Shown: positions 46,043 through 57,220, counted from the stretch's first letter. The stretch: DNA of 64,000 nt from Saturnia japonica (GCA_033032175.1 CM065318.1:13764001-13828000); one strand, 5' to 3'. Made by a program: numbers and translations. The notes: a model not told the origin generated them from the letters alone.

Positions 46043-47633
46043 CACACATCAAAAAAGTCTAAGCAACATGCGTGATATTACAATTTTTTCCATTTATATT
46101 AATTAATTTCTAAATTTTTACACAAACAAAGTGCGTAGGTAAGTAAACTTTTTTGTTATTGATGAGATACTGGCTGGCTGTAAAAAAAAATTTGATTGTT
46201 TTGTTTTTTCATAAAATTCAAATGACTGCGAATTTGTTTGAATTTAAGTGCGTTTTAATTGCTACGTTTAGTCTTGATTTTATCATTTTACCAACCATTT
46301 AAATAAAGTTAGCGACAAAATTGAATTGTTAGATATTCTTTACGTAATGAAGCGACGTCATTTGATGGCAGATGAAATGCAAAGAGCTGTAGGGATGTTG
46401 CAAGCGGGAAGTAATCAATCTCAGGTATCTCGACATTTTGGCATTCATAGAAGTGTTATTTGTCGTCTTTGGCAGCGCTACAATAATACAGCAGAACCCC
46501 CTGAACAGCATCCAGGCCGTAAAAGGAGTACAACCACTCGGCAAGACCGGTACATACAACTGACTGCAAGACGCCAGCCGATGTTAACCGCTCGGGAGAT
46601 AAGTTTGAGGCTACAAATTTCAAGTGGTGTTGATGTAAGTCCTCAAACTGTGCGAAATTGACTGCATGAGTACGGCCTACGAGCTCGACGCCCAATCAGG
46701 TGCCCATCGATACGTCACGGGAATCGCGCTCGTCGATATGAATGGTGTAGAGAACGCATAACATGGACCTAGGAACAATGGGATAAAATTATGTTTTCCG
46801 ATGAGTCGCGATTCGGGTTTAAGCCTGATACAAGAAGGGTGCGAGTGTATCGTCAGCCCGGAAATACTGAAAGGCTCAGGTGCGTTCAGGAAGTTCATCC
46901 ATACAGCGGCTCAACAGTTATGTTATGGGCGGGTATTATGAAGAACAGGCAAACTGAGCTCGTTTTTGTAAATGGAAACATGAATGCTGAAAATTACATT
47001 GAGGTTATTCTCAGACCTTATGTCTACCCATTTGCACAAACCTTTGGCTCCGATATTAGGTTAATGCATGACAATGCGCGTTCACATACAGCTTGGCGAA
47101 CCAGTGAATACTTTGCAACGGAGAACATCCGGGTATTGCCCTGACCTGCACAATCGCCAGTTCTCAACCCCATCGAGCACGCATGGGACATGCTCCAGAG
47201 ACGTGTTTTGAAGGACTTGGACGGAGCGACAACAACCCAACAGCTGAAGGATTTGCTACAATTCCATTGGGAGCGAATACCGCAAGATGACATAAACAGA
47301 CTCATTAATTCAATGAATAATCATTGCCGACAAGTTCTGAATAGCAGAGGAGCCCATACTTTGTATTATATTGTTCTATTCTTTCACAATAAATACATTT
47401 TCTTTAGAAATTTCATTTTGTAAGAAAAAAGTTTAGTTTCTTATGTATCTTAGTTTCTACAGTATATTCTAATATTGTTCATTTCTGTTATTAAAAGAAC
47501 TTATAAAGACAAGAGCTGTTATTTTTACATCATAGAACCCTAAAGAAATAAAAAAAAAAATACAACGTTATAATGTGAAGAACCATCCTAAAATTTAAAT
47601 TAGTACATGTTGCTTAGACTTTTTTGATGAGTG
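46043..47633 (+). mobile_element. Tc1-like transposon in the F intron
   Basis: 1591 bp flanked by TA (46041-46042 and 47634-47635). The terminal inverted repeats of about 28 bp (CATCAAAAAAGTCTAAGCAACATG) differ at one inner base. Gene E carries the empty site (GAATATATTTCG). Confidence 0.92.
46347..47423 (+). pseudogene. Tc1 transposase, DD34E, three in-frame stops
   Basis: One continuous frame. The N-terminal helix-turn-helix part (MLQAGSNQSQVSRHFGIHRS) is followed by an RQDRYIQLTARR block and the catalytic domain with FSDESRFGF (first Asp), LMHDNARSHTA (second Asp) and NPIEHAWDML (Glu). I count 34 residues between the second Asp and the Glu, as in Tc1. Stops lie at 46659-46661 (TGA), near 46769 (TAG) and at 47142-47144 (TGA, where Trp is usual before PAQSP). 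The usual Asp in SPDLNP is Val here. No frameshift is seen. Confidence 0.88.
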
Positions 47634-47748
47634 TATTTCGGACATTATATGGTCTAAACAATCTTACTAACAGCTGTCATGTTAGATAAATAGATTGTTA
47701 ATTGATAGCACCTTGAATATATTTTCGTTTGCATCAACAGATGCCACT

Positions 47749-48068
47749 TGAACAAGCTTAATCCTTTCCCTTCCACATTCAAATCTCCCGTATATGAGCC
47801 GCGGACAGCGCCACGCGCGACCGCGCAACACTAGACTCACTCGCGCCCTCTAGCGAGAGAAAAACAATCAATCATCGACGGGAAGGCGGTTAGAAAAAAT
47901 ATAGCGAACAATAAATGGCCTCGCGAGTGCTCCGGTCAATTCAATAAAAAAGATAGAAAATTAACAGTATTAAGTGAAGAAAGTGAGTGCTCATATAGTG
48001 ACGGTGCATTCAATTCCGTAAGTCCAAAATACATACCAAACACCATTATCCTACCTTAAGCTGTAACA
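47749..48068 (+). repeat. BEL/Pao left LTR
   Basis: 320 bp, starting TGAACAAGCTTAATCC and ending AAGCTGTAACA. It differs from the right LTR at about five positions, mostly transitions. Confidence 0.93.
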
Positions 48069-48416
48069 TAAATTGTGGTCCGTTTCGAGCGCGAATTCCT
48101 ATGGAATTATCAGTTTTAACCTTGTCAAATAGCAATTGTTTTGCATTATAGTCGACTATACGGATTCATTGATTATCTTAACCTAGCAGCATAATTATAT
48201 TCACTTTTTTTATTTATCTAATTTATCTTTTCTATATATAAATTCATCATATATAAATATACACATATAATTATATACATATATATGTAACTATAAACAT
48301 ATATATTCTACATATTATCTACATAAATATTCAATTTTTACATTATAATCGTACATTTCTAAGTTTATTTCGATTTACCCTACCAGTGTTACGTTAATAT
48401 TGAAGTAATTACAACT
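48069..48416 (+). other. BEL/Pao leader with primer-binding candidate
   Basis: TGGTCCGTTTCGAGCG from about 48076 fits a PBS (TGG complements the tRNA CCA end). The donor tRNA is not identified. The rest is an AT-rich leader. Confidence 0.5.
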
Positions 48417-51400
48417 ATGGAGAATAAACTTAAAATTCTCATATCGCAGCGTGAATATGTATTTCGGGCGATGCAAATCCTTTTCGATTTATCTAACGAG
48501 ATGATTAAAGATCGATCAAAGGTTTCGGCGTTCAAGTCGAGGTATACTCGTTTACATTCAATTCGCGAAGAGTTTATTCAAGTTAACGAAAAAATACAAA
48601 CATTACAATTAAGTGTGAATCCTGAGCAGGATATCGATCAATCATCGATCAGCGCGTTTGATGATTTGTACTACGCAGTAATTAGCGCCGCCGACCGGCA
48701 GTTATCAGTTCAACCGAACCCTTGCGGGAGCACCGGCGTCACCGGGTCGGAAACTCTTTTACGGTCTGACACCGGGTGTTCAGTGAACGCGCGTCTACCT
48801 AAACTCGAGTTACCCAAGTTCGATAGTAACATAGTAAACTGGCAAACATTTTATGATACGTTTAAAACTCTCATTCACGAAAAAAATTCTATATCTCCAA
48901 TAGAAAAATTCCACTACCTTATTAGTTGTTTATCCGGACCGGCCTTGTCTCTTGTGAAAGGGGTTCCGGTAACTTCTGATAGTTATGGAATAGTTTTTGA
49001 TACATTGATTGAGCGATATCAAAACAAACGTGTTTTAGCCATTACATATTTGGATAAAATCCTAAATTATCCAATACTGAAAATGAGTAACTTTAAGGAT
49101 TTACAAGCGTTAACAAATATATTTTATGAATCTAATCAGGCCCTGAAAACTTTAAATATTGACAACTTAGGAGAATTTATTTTATTTTATTTAGCATCGC
49201 GAGCACTCGACGCAGACACGCGTCATCGTTTTGAAACTCAAAATGTTTCACAACTACCTACCTTCTCGGCATTATTAAAGTTTCTTCAAGACTACGTAAA
49301 GGTATTAGAAACCAGCCAATTATCTTCAGCTAATCCATTACCTACCCGGACCTTTGATGGAAAAAAACCTGCGCCAACTAATCGGCGATCTAGCAGCGTA
49401 TCAAAACGCTCATCTTATCTTGTTAAATCTAGCCCACAAACATCCTTTAAATGTGTATGTTGTGGTGAAGCACACTCAATTTATAAGTCTCCAAACTTTC
49501 AGTCTTTGAATGCTAATTCCAGACTCTCACTGATTGAAAATAAAAATCTTTGTAAAAACTGTTTACGGGGTAATCATGTAACAAATCAATGTAAATCACA
49601 AGTGAGTTGTCTACAATGCGGTTCGCGTCATCATACTTTACTGCACACTGAGCGATCACAATCAAACTCTGTTACCACTACCCAAGCTAGTACCAGTGTT
49701 CACGTAGGGAGCAGCCGGGGTATAGTACTGCTAGGTACGTGTCAAGTGCGCCTGTACAACGCTACTACCGGCACCGAGCATACGGTACGAGCACTACTAG
49801 ATAGCGGCGCACAGGATTGTTTTATCACTACAGCCTGCGCACGTAAACTTGGCTTAAAGCTCCGTCGCTGCAATCTTACTGTAGCCGGACTAGGACAAAA
49901 TACCGTGTTTCAGTTCAAGGGTGAAACTGAGTGCATACTGCGACCTCTCGATGGTGATCATCCGCAGTTCACTATAAAGCCGATCGTGTTAGACAATATC
50001 ACAACCCACATGCCCTGTACTAAACTACCTTCTATATTGAGAGAACGATGTAAACATTTAACATTAGCAGATAGCAGTTTCGATTGCCCAGCTGAAATCC
50101 ACTTATTGATTGGGGCTGAATTCTTCCATGAAGTGTATGATGGGCAACGTATTCAGCTAGGGCCCGGCCTTCCGACAGCTTTGCATAGCGTATTTGGTTG
50201 GGTACTAACCGGAGTACTCGATACGGACAGTTCCAGACCACCTCCTACTACCGCCTCATTACTAGCCTCTACCTGTACACTCGAGGACCAGGTGAAGCAA
50301 TTCTGGGAAGTCGAAGAACCATCGCGCACACGTATCCGCGTTCCCGAGGATGAGCTTTGTGAGCGTTTATACTCCAACCTTACATATCGTGAGCCTAATG
50401 GTCGTTACGTCGTTCCAATCCTCTTGAAAGACCGCAACGCTGATCTAAGTGAATCATACACGCGTTGCTTGTCACGGCTAATTAATCTGGAGAAAAAATT
50501 AAGCAAACAGAGTCAATTGAAAGACGATTATATCGATTTTATGCGCGAGTATGAAAATTTAAATCATATGAATCTTATATCTCAACCTACGCTACAACCG
50601 GGTAACCGGTACCTTATCCCGCATCATTGTGTCATCAACCCTTTGAGCACGACAACTAAGCTGCGCGTTGTTTTTGATGCAAGTTGCAAGACTACTAACG
50701 GTCAGTCTTTAAATGACATAGTGCTTACCGGGCCTAAACTTCAAGTTGACATCATCGATATCATAACTAGCTTTCGACTACACGCAGTGGTATTTACGTG
50801 TGACATATCAAAAATGTATCGGCAGATCCTAATCAGACCAGAGGATCGTTGCTATCAACATATATTATGGCGCGAATCTCCCAGTGATCCAGTTCAAGAA
50901 TACGAACTCTCGACTGTCACATATGGAATTAGCAGTTCACCTTATCTCGCCATACGTACTCTCCATCAAGTTGCTGCTGATCATGGCACTGAATATTCAC
51001 GCGCTGCCCAAGTACTCCTCTATGAAACCTTTATGGACGATATTACGACTGGGGCGCCCTCTGTGCAAGAAGCAATCGAATTAAAAGATCAACTTGTAAA
51101 ACTTTTAGGTTATGCTCAATTAGAACTTCGGAAATGGAGCAGTAATTCTGAACGTTTTCTAAAAACCCTACCGGCTGACCATTTTCAATCTCCAAAACTA
51201 ATCTCTGAAGTAACCAACACATCCTTCCTTAAAATCTTGGGTGTTCAATATGATCCGACGGGTGATAACTTTACTTACTCATACCGGCCTATCGTCGATA
51301 CAGAATATTCGAAACGTTCTATCTTATCAAACGTTGCTCGTATATTTGACCCTTTAGGATGGTTAACACCAGTCATACTCAAAGCGAAACTACTCCTTCA

Positions 51401-53603
51401 AGATTTATGGCGACTTAAACTTTCTTGGGACGAATCCGTGCCAAGGGACATCTCTGACAACTGGCGAGATTTCATCTCCGATCTAAATAATTTAGAACAT
51501 ATTCAAATACCACGTCATGTTGTACCTTCTAAGGCCATAGAATTCCAACTGATAGGATTTTGCGATGGCTCAACAAAAGCATACGGATGTTCTGTGTATC
51601 TCCGTTCTATTACTTCTCATAAAGTTCATATACATCTTTTGATAGCGAAGTCTAAGGTAGCTCCGTTAAAAGTCTTGACAGTGAATCGTTTAGAACTATG
51701 TGGAGCGGTTCTCCTCTCAAAGGTAATCAATCGTATTCACACATTACTTACAAAAACCATAAATATAAGTCAAACTATTTTATTTACGGATAGTTCAACA
51801 GTCCTGTCATGGCTAAATACCGAACCGCATAAATTAAAAACGTTTGTAGCTCATCGTGTAGTGCAGATTACGAATACTACTTTCCCATTCGTATGGCGAC
51901 ATGTGTCCACTCAGGACAACCCAGCTGACCTTTGTAGTCGTGGAATGTCATGTGCTCATCTAGCTAATTGTGAAAGGTGGTGGTCAGGTCCACTATGGCT
52001 GACTAGTAAGCAAACTGATTGGCCTGTCTTAGTAGTGGAAGAGCAGGATGGCATTTCAGAATTAAAATCGGTGTCCCACTTGTGTCACGTCAATGTTGAA
52101 AATGTGCAAACCAGTTTGCTAAACACGCAACTAGAACGATCTTCTAATCTAACACATATACGAAGAGTAGTAGCTTGGATTTATCGGTTTATAAATAATA
52201 CGAAATTGCACCGATCTCATCGAAATTTATCTCCTTTTTTGACTTCCAGGGAACTTGATTACTCAATGAACCTTTTAGTAAAACATGTGCAGCATACACA
52301 TTTCAAAGATGTTATATCTCTTATCCAATCTAACAAAATAGTACCTAGACATATATCAAAACTCTCACCGTTTTTGGACTCTTGTGAAGTTCTACGTGTG
52401 GGGGGACGTCTTAAACAAACAAATTTTCTTCAAAGTGTTAAACATCCATACCTCTTACCAAAAACGTCTCGGCTATGCAACCTTTTAATCGATCATTTTC
52501 ATATAACTTATCTTCATTGTGGACCTCGTCTCTTACAGTCTTTGGTTCAGCTACAATTTTGGATACTCGGGATTCGTAATCTTATCAGATCCCGATTAGC
52601 TAAATGCGTGACATGTTTTAAAGTAAAACCTATTCCCATACAACCTATAATGGGGGATCTTCCACTATCACGTGTGAAACCAGGCCAACCCTTCCAGACG
52701 GTTGGAATAGATTTCGGAGGTCCTTTTATGGTTAAAGAAAGCAAGCGTCGTAGTGCACGAATTTACAAAGCGTATCTATGTCTTATGGTTTGTCACTCGA
52801 TTAAAGCGGTACATCTTGAACTCGTCACTGAATTAACAATTGAAGCATTTATAGCAGCCTTAGACCGTTTCGTATCCAGAAGAGGGCTTTGTCAAGTTAT
52901 CATCACTGACGGAGGTACAAACTTCGTTGGGGCCAAACGTTATCTTTCGGAAGTTTCAGAAATGCTCAATAAAGAAGGCGATACTATTTCAAGTCAACTC
53001 GCATCACGTGGCATAACTTGGAAGTTGCCTGCATCAGGGCCTCACTTTGGAGGCATTTTCGAAAGCGGTATTAAATCCACGAAATACCATCTCAAGCGAA
53101 CAGTAGGATCTCAAGTCCTTACCTATGAGGAATTATATACTGTTCTAACGAAGATAGAAGCTATGTTGAACTCTAGACCCTTAGTGGAACTTTCGTGCGA
53201 TCCCGGTGAGGTTGATGCTCTCTCCGCTGGGCATTTTTTAATAGGCCGTCCGTTGGTATCTCTACCTGAACCGGTACGAGAAGAAAATGTAGGTCTGAGA
53301 GCTCGCTGGAAACTTGTCCAGAGATTAACTCAAAGTTTTTGGCGAACTTGGCAAAGAGATTACCTACACACATTACAGCAGCGAATAAAATGGTTTAAAC
53401 CCGGCAACCGACAGCCAAACCTGAACGACCTTGTAACTATCGTCGAACCCAACTTGCCTGCTAATGAATGGCGCTTAGGCCGAGTGGTTAAGTTGCATCC
53501 TGGTAACGATGGTATAGTTCGCGTTGTAACGGTTCGTACCTCCAAGGGCCTGCTTGTAAGGTCAGTGGTAAAAAATCTGTCCTCTTCCAACAGAGGAAAA
53601 TAA
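48417..53603 (+). CDS. BEL/Pao Gag-Pol polyprotein
   Basis: 1728 residues, intact. In order: a Gag-like region with LPKLELPKFDSNIVNWQTFY (about 128-270); zinc knuckles (CVCCGEAH, CKNCLRGNHVTNQC, CLQCGSRHH, about 345-410); an aspartic protease with LLDSGAQDCF (about 458-466); reverse transcriptase with KLRVVFDASCKT, FTCDISKMYRQI and the FMDD box (about 871-874, Phe-Met where Tyr-Val is more usual); an RNase H-like region with FCDGSTKAYG; and integrase with an HHCC-like zinc part (HFHITYLHCG, CVTCFK, about 1360-1401) and D-D-E residues in VGIDFGG (about 1429), ITDGGTNF (about 1495) and the GGIFESGIK block (about 1548). No envelope gene follows. The ATG is the first in the frame after the leader. 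BEL/Pao assignment rests on the protein order and the integrase and RT signatures. Confidence 0.95.
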   Translation: MENKLKILISQREYVFRAMQILFDLSNEMIKDRSKVSAFKSRYTRLHSIREEFIQVNEKIQTLQLSVNPEQDIDQSSISAFDDLYYAVISAADRQLSVQPNPCGSTGVTGSETLLRSDTGCSVNARLPKLELPKFDSNIVNWQTFYDTFKTLIHEKNSISPIEKFHYLISCLSGPALSLVKGVPVTSDSYGIVFDTLIERYQNKRVLAITYLDKILNYPILKMSNFKDLQALTNIFYESNQALKTLNIDNLGEFILFYLASRALDADTRHRFETQNVSQLPTFSALLKFLQDYVKVLETSQLSSANPLPTRTFDGKKPAPTNRRSSSVSKRSSYLVKSSPQTSFKCVCCGEAHSIYKSPNFQSLNANSRLSLIENKNLCKNCLRGNHVTNQCKSQVSCLQCGSRHHTLLHTERSQSNSVTTTQASTSVHVGSSRGIVLLGTCQVRLYNATTGTEHTVRALLDSGAQDCFITTACARKLGLKLRRCNLTVAGLGQNTVFQFKGETECILRPLDGDHPQFTIKPIVLDNITTHMPCTKLPSILRERCKHLTLADSSFDCPAEIHLLIGAEFFHEVYDGQRIQLGPGLPTALHSVFGWVLTGVLDTDSSRPPPTTASLLASTCTLEDQVKQFWEVEEPSRTRIRVPEDELCERLYSNLTYREPNGRYVVPILLKDRNADLSESYTRCLSRLINLEKKLSKQSQLKDDYIDFMREYENLNHMNLISQPTLQPGNRYLIPHHCVINPLSTTTKLRVVFDASCKTTNGQSLNDIVLTGPKLQVDIIDIITSFRLHAVVFTCDISKMYRQILIRPEDRCYQHILWRESPSDPVQEYELSTVTYGISSSPYLAIRTLHQVAADHGTEYSRAAQVLLYETFMDDITTGAPSVQEAIELKDQLVKLLGYAQLELRKWSSNSERFLKTLPADHFQSPKLISEVTNTSFLKILGVQYDPTGDNFTYSYRPIVDTEYSKRSILSNVARIFDPLGWLTPVILKAKLLLQDLWRLKLSWDESVPRDISDNWRDFISDLNNLEHIQIPRHVVPSKAIEFQLIGFCDGSTKAYGCSVYLRSITSHKVHIHLLIAKSKVAPLKVLTVNRLELCGAVLLSKVINRIHTLLTKTINISQTILFTDSSTVLSWLNTEPHKLKTFVAHRVVQITNTTFPFVWRHVSTQDNPADLCSRGMSCAHLANCERWWSGPLWLTSKQTDWPVLVVEEQDGISELKSVSHLCHVNVENVQTSLLNTQLERSSNLTHIRRVVAWIYRFINNTKLHRSHRNLSPFLTSRELDYSMNLLVKHVQHTHFKDVISLIQSNKIVPRHISKLSPFLDSCEVLRVGGRLKQTNFLQSVKHPYLLPKTSRLCNLLIDHFHITYLHCGPRLLQSLVQLQFWILGIRNLIRSRLAKCVTCFKVKPIPIQPIMGDLPLSRVKPGQPFQTVGIDFGGPFMVKESKRRSARIYKAYLCLMVCHSIKAVHLELVTELTIEAFIAALDRFVSRRGLCQVIITDGGTNFVGAKRYLSEVSEMLNKEGDTISSQLASRGITWKLPASGPHFGGIFESGIKSTKYHLKRTVGSQVLTYEELYTVLTKIEAMLNSRPLVELSCDPGEVDALSAGHFLIGRPLVSLPEPVREENVGLRARWKLVQRLTQSFWRTWQRDYLHTLQQRIKWFKPGNRQPNLNDLVTIVEPNLPANEWRLGRVVKLHPGNDGIVRVVTVRTSKGLLVRSVVKNLSSSNRGK

Positions 53604-53831
53604 CTAATCTCCATAATTGTAATCTAACTTATAATATATAGAATATTTTATATTATCATATAGTATTAATCTAACTATAATTACCTTTATTTTAATATCT
53701 ATTTATTAACCTACACAGTTCATTTTCATATATCAATGGTCTTTGAATTCGCATAGTCAATTCAGACGTAAGCAGGGTCAGGAACCCTAATTTATCTTGT
53801 GAAATCCTGATAGATTTCATGTGGGGGGATA

Positions 53832-54151
53832 TGAACAAGCTTAATCCTTTCCCTTCCACATTCAAATCTCCCGCATATGAGCCGCGGACAGCGCCACGCG
53901 CGACCGCGCAACACTAGACTCACTCGCGCCCTCTAGCGAGAGAAAAACAATCAATTATCGACAGGAAGGCGATTAGAAAAAATATAGCGAACAATAAATG
54001 GCCTCGCGAGTGCTCCGGTCAATTCAATAAAAAAGATAGAAAATGAACAGTATTAAGTGAAGAAAGTGAGTGCTCATATAGTGACGGTGCATTCAATTCC
54101 GTAAGTCCAAAATACATACCAAACACCATTATCCTACCTTAAGCTGTAACA
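53832..54151 (+). repeat. BEL/Pao right LTR
   Basis: Same 320-bp sequence as the left LTR with about five substitutions, ending TGTAACA before the target duplicate CCACT. Confidence 0.93.
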
Positions 54152-54317
54152 CCACTCCTAATGCAAAAGTTATTCAATCATTTTATAACGAAAACATTAA
54201 TTTTTAACTACTTTTTTTCAATAGCGGGGAATATAAGCTTTAATATGGCGTTTGAATCATTCATTTTAAGTGAAGAATTAACGAATAGATGGCGTAGCCA
54301 GGAAAAAAACACATAAA

Positions 54318-54393
54318 TACATACCATCACGCCTTTATCCCCGAAGGGTTAGGCAGAGGTGTACTATAATGTACACCCGCAGTTCGCCATGTA
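54318..54393 (-). mobile_element. SINE family S, 3' fragment
   Basis: Only the tail (ATACCATCACGCC, GGGTTAGGCAGAGGTGTACT, CAGTTCGCC) is present, inside the intron of pseudogene F. Confidence 0.75.
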
Positions 54394-54436
54394 TATTTAA
54401 TAATGTATACATTAAAACAAAGTAATTGTTACTCAC

Positions 54437-54800
54437 CTGGTGGATTTTGTTTCTGAAGATAACATAAGTACAACTTTTAAACGGATACAATTTTTAAAGT
54501 GAAACTTTTATTAGATCGTCTCAAAATTTTTGATTTATGTGTTGCATGTCGCGTGACGGTCGGCCGCAGTTCGCAGCAACTGACCGTGTAGTGTATAGAC
54601 TATTAATCATTTGTGAATTTTTAGTTAAATGTATATAATGTGAAAAAAAGTTTTACTTTTACCGTGGTTTCATAAAACCACACAATCAATTTTTTTTTAT
54701 ACATGTTTCTTTTTCTTTTCACGAAACCCACACAGGAAGCTATTTAGATAACAGTAATACTCTTGTATGAAAAATTGTCTTAAAAACAATTAAGATAGAT
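54437..54800 (-). promoter_or_regulatory. Damaged promoter and exon 1 of pseudogene F
   Basis: Exon 1 (54437 to about 54470) matches E and keeps its donor. About 54496-54690 is an insert absent from E, placed between exon 1 and the TATA box and apparently flanked by CAATTTTT (54488-54495 and 54687-54694). The TATA-like run at about 54692-54701 is thus pushed about 0.2 kb away. The proximal GATA site reads TTTTCT instead of TTATCT. The distal site (about 54793-54802) remains. Confidence 0.65.
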
Positions 54801-54809
54801 AATCCTAGG

Positions 54810-55915
54810 AATTAAGAGAGGGAAATATAATATGTGATTAATGTAGAAAAATAATTTTAAATAAAAATTAAAATGTGTATTTGCGCGGATTCCGCGGTTG
54901 ACTATATGTTTAGTAACTTATTGAGTAATACTGGACTATAGATAAAAAGCCTTTATCAATACAAATCTGAAAAAAAATAATGTTTATTTATTTTAAGGTG
55001 TCAACACTGTGTTTCTTTTTTGTTCTTGGTCATAAACATTTTTTCAAAAGTTGTCTACTCTCGGTTTAATGAACCAATGCTTTACGATCATGCTAGCTTC
55101 TGCTGCCGATTTTAAATGCCGAGAAATTCTACAATATGCCTGAGTTTTCGGCGAAGGAAAACATCTTGATGAAACCATAGCATATTAGTAATTTTCTAAT
55201 GTCTGCTTGGTTAGCTGCCACCATCTGACCATCAAGTTGAGATATCTGTAGCTAAGTAACTATTAAGTGTGTTCTGGGAGTAAGTATCTTTTTTGAAAGC
55301 CAGTTCCTCTAGGATTTTAATTTTAATAAATATTTTTCCTGCAATGTTTATAATGGTTGATTTTATATGTGATTTTTGTAAAGTATGCCTATTAACATTG
55401 CCTTTTATGTTTTCTTTTTTGATGAGTATATTAACGGATTATTTTTTCTGTTTATTGAATCTTTAACTAATTTTTTTAACTTAAAAAATTATATATTTAG
55501 TTAAGACTAATGATTAAATGATGTGAAGATAAAAAGACTAAAGTACTGATAAATTATTTTATTTCTTATCTATATTAATAAATATGTATTCATGTCTGTA
55601 CATGTAGTATTTTTTTCCAAATTTCCCGATAGACATACTATATAAAGGACATTGATCATCAATATACCATTAAAAATGTTCTGTCTGTTTGTATGTCCGG
55701 ATTTAACTCAAAAAGAGCTTGACCAATCGTTCTGAACTTTTGTACACAGTAAGCTTATGTCATTAATCAATTGATAAGCTGTAAGAATTTTCAATAATAC
55801 TTTTAGAAATAGTACAAAAAAAAACAACAATTCTTAGTCGATTTTGATAAAATTTTGTACACAGGAAGTAAAGTTATTCCATAATTGATGGGCTACAATT
55901 TTTTTTAACTTGTTT
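54810..55915. repeat. Gene-free tract with SINE-like family T
   Basis: 55130-55330 is a T copy (TGAAACCATAGCATATTAG, TTTTCTAATGTCTG). 55690-55900 shares blocks (TTTTGTACACAG) within itself and with 44340-44420. No coding signal. Confidence 0.4.
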
Positions 55916-55919
55916 TAAA

Positions 55920-56172
55920 CTGCCTCATTGGCGTTGCGGTCGTAAGCGCCACTGCTATGCTCGAGGTCCTGGGTGCGATTCCCAGGTCAAGCAACGTGTT
56001 ATTGGATTTTTCAATGACATTCCCAGTAGCACCTCAGAGTTTGGCTTTGTGCCAGATTAACGGCAATAGGCTCCTTCCCTATTACATAGGACCTAAAAAC
56101 ATACTCGGCGAGCTGTGGTTGTACATTAGTACAGCTCTGCCTAACCCTTCTGGGATACAGGCGTGGATGGTA
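55920..56172 (+). mobile_element. SINE family S copy
   Basis: Head TGCCTCATTGGCGTTGCGGT, a B box with one change (GGTGCGATTCC), body and tail. The ORF over it (55957-56235) is a by-product. Confidence 0.82.
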
Positions 56173-56227
56173 TTGTTGTTATGCTATGCTATAAAGAGGA
56201 GTCCCGCGCTAATAAAAAAAAACAGGT

Positions 56228-56500
56228 CATGGTGAATCAATGCTGCCGCATAAATGGCTAACTCTGGGTAAATGAGATATTTCTTATGAGATATTTCAAA
56301 ATAATGTACTACTTTATTGTCGATATTAAAATGACATACAAAAGTCAGGGTGAGCAATGTTTATCTTCTAAGGATCACCCATAATAAGCATTTTTATCTT
56401 TAAAAAAATAACCGGGAGCGGTGGTAGCACGAGGCGCGCGTGTTCCTGATCGTCCACGTTCCAGGCAGTCTACGCGAGCGCAGCCGCGGGCACAAGTAGC
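56228..56500 (+). repeat. Interspersed repeat R, copy 2
   Basis: Matches 6080-6340 and inverted 59905-60125 (GGATCACCCATAATAAGC, ATAACCGGGAGCGG). It ends CGAGCGCAGCCGCGGGCAC. Confidence 0.55.
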
Positions 56501-56509
56501 TTATAATAA

Positions 56510-57220
56510 TATGTCAAGAAAAGCAGCCTGCTTTTGATAAATAATTTTGAGTAACGTTTATACACATTTGGCACTAAAATTAATTAAAATATAGTAAGGC
56601 GACGTAAAATCATATTATAACTAAATCAATATAAAGTTTTGATCAAAGACATTTAACCACTGCGCTTTATATACAATTTGTGTATGTTATAATCAAAGTC
56701 ACATTTTACAATAATATACATTGATACCTGTCAAATTTACTGCAATGGGCAATATGCATACCTAAGTACGGATAGGGCAGCTGTGCCCACCCCTAGCAAG
56801 TCGTGGGTTAGCGCTTGATTGGAGTACACACAACACAACACACGCACAATAAATTAAAAAATATATAGTTATTAATGGAATATAAGGTGTACAATGTACT
56901 ATTATACATATGCGAGTTATTGGGTACAAACTACTTGAAAACTATAATTTCAATTTTATTGTAGGTATTACTTGTTTAGAGTATTTCACAATATATCTTG
57001 GTCACAGAGATAAAGTGGTCTTGGTATTTAAGAAAATAAAATAATGTAAAATATTTTAAGCAAAAATAACACTATTAATAATTATCTGCAAAAAATCTCT
57101 TTTTTTCTATATGATAATTAACTTATATTAAGATGAAAACAATGAAAATGAATTTATTCACTACTTAATATTAGTACACTTTATTTGGTGTTGTATCTAT
57201 ACATTGTCATCAGATGTCAT
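56510..57220. other. AT-rich spacer, 3' flank of gene G
   Basis: Nothing recognised apart from the possible poly-A signal of G (TTTATT at 57227-57232, AATAAA on minus). Confidence 0.35.

Larger units (their letters stand above)
47749..54151 (+). mobile_element. Complete BEL/Pao LTR retrotransposon
   Basis: 6403 bp with two 320-bp LTRs (47749-48068 and 53832-54151) that start TG and end CA. They are flanked by the 5-bp target duplication CCACT (47744-47748 and 54152-54156). I count five differences between the LTRs. A G-run polypurine tract (GGGGGGA, about 53823-53829) precedes the right LTR, and a TGG-starting primer-binding candidate lies at about 48076. The single long ORF is intact, so the element is young and possibly still mobile. 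Confidence 0.95.
45971..54436 (-). other. Pseudogene F 5'UTR intron swollen by transposons
   Basis: Acceptor at 45971 and donor CCAG|GTGAGT at 54436 match the 535-nt intron of gene E. Inside are a Tc1 element (46043-47633), a BEL/Pao element (47749-54151) and a SINE fragment (54318-54393). What remains between them aligns to the E intron. Confidence 0.8.

Noticed and set aside
53360..53614. Antisense ORFs over the BEL/Pao polyprotein
   Set aside because: Shadows of an intact, well-recognised sense ORF.
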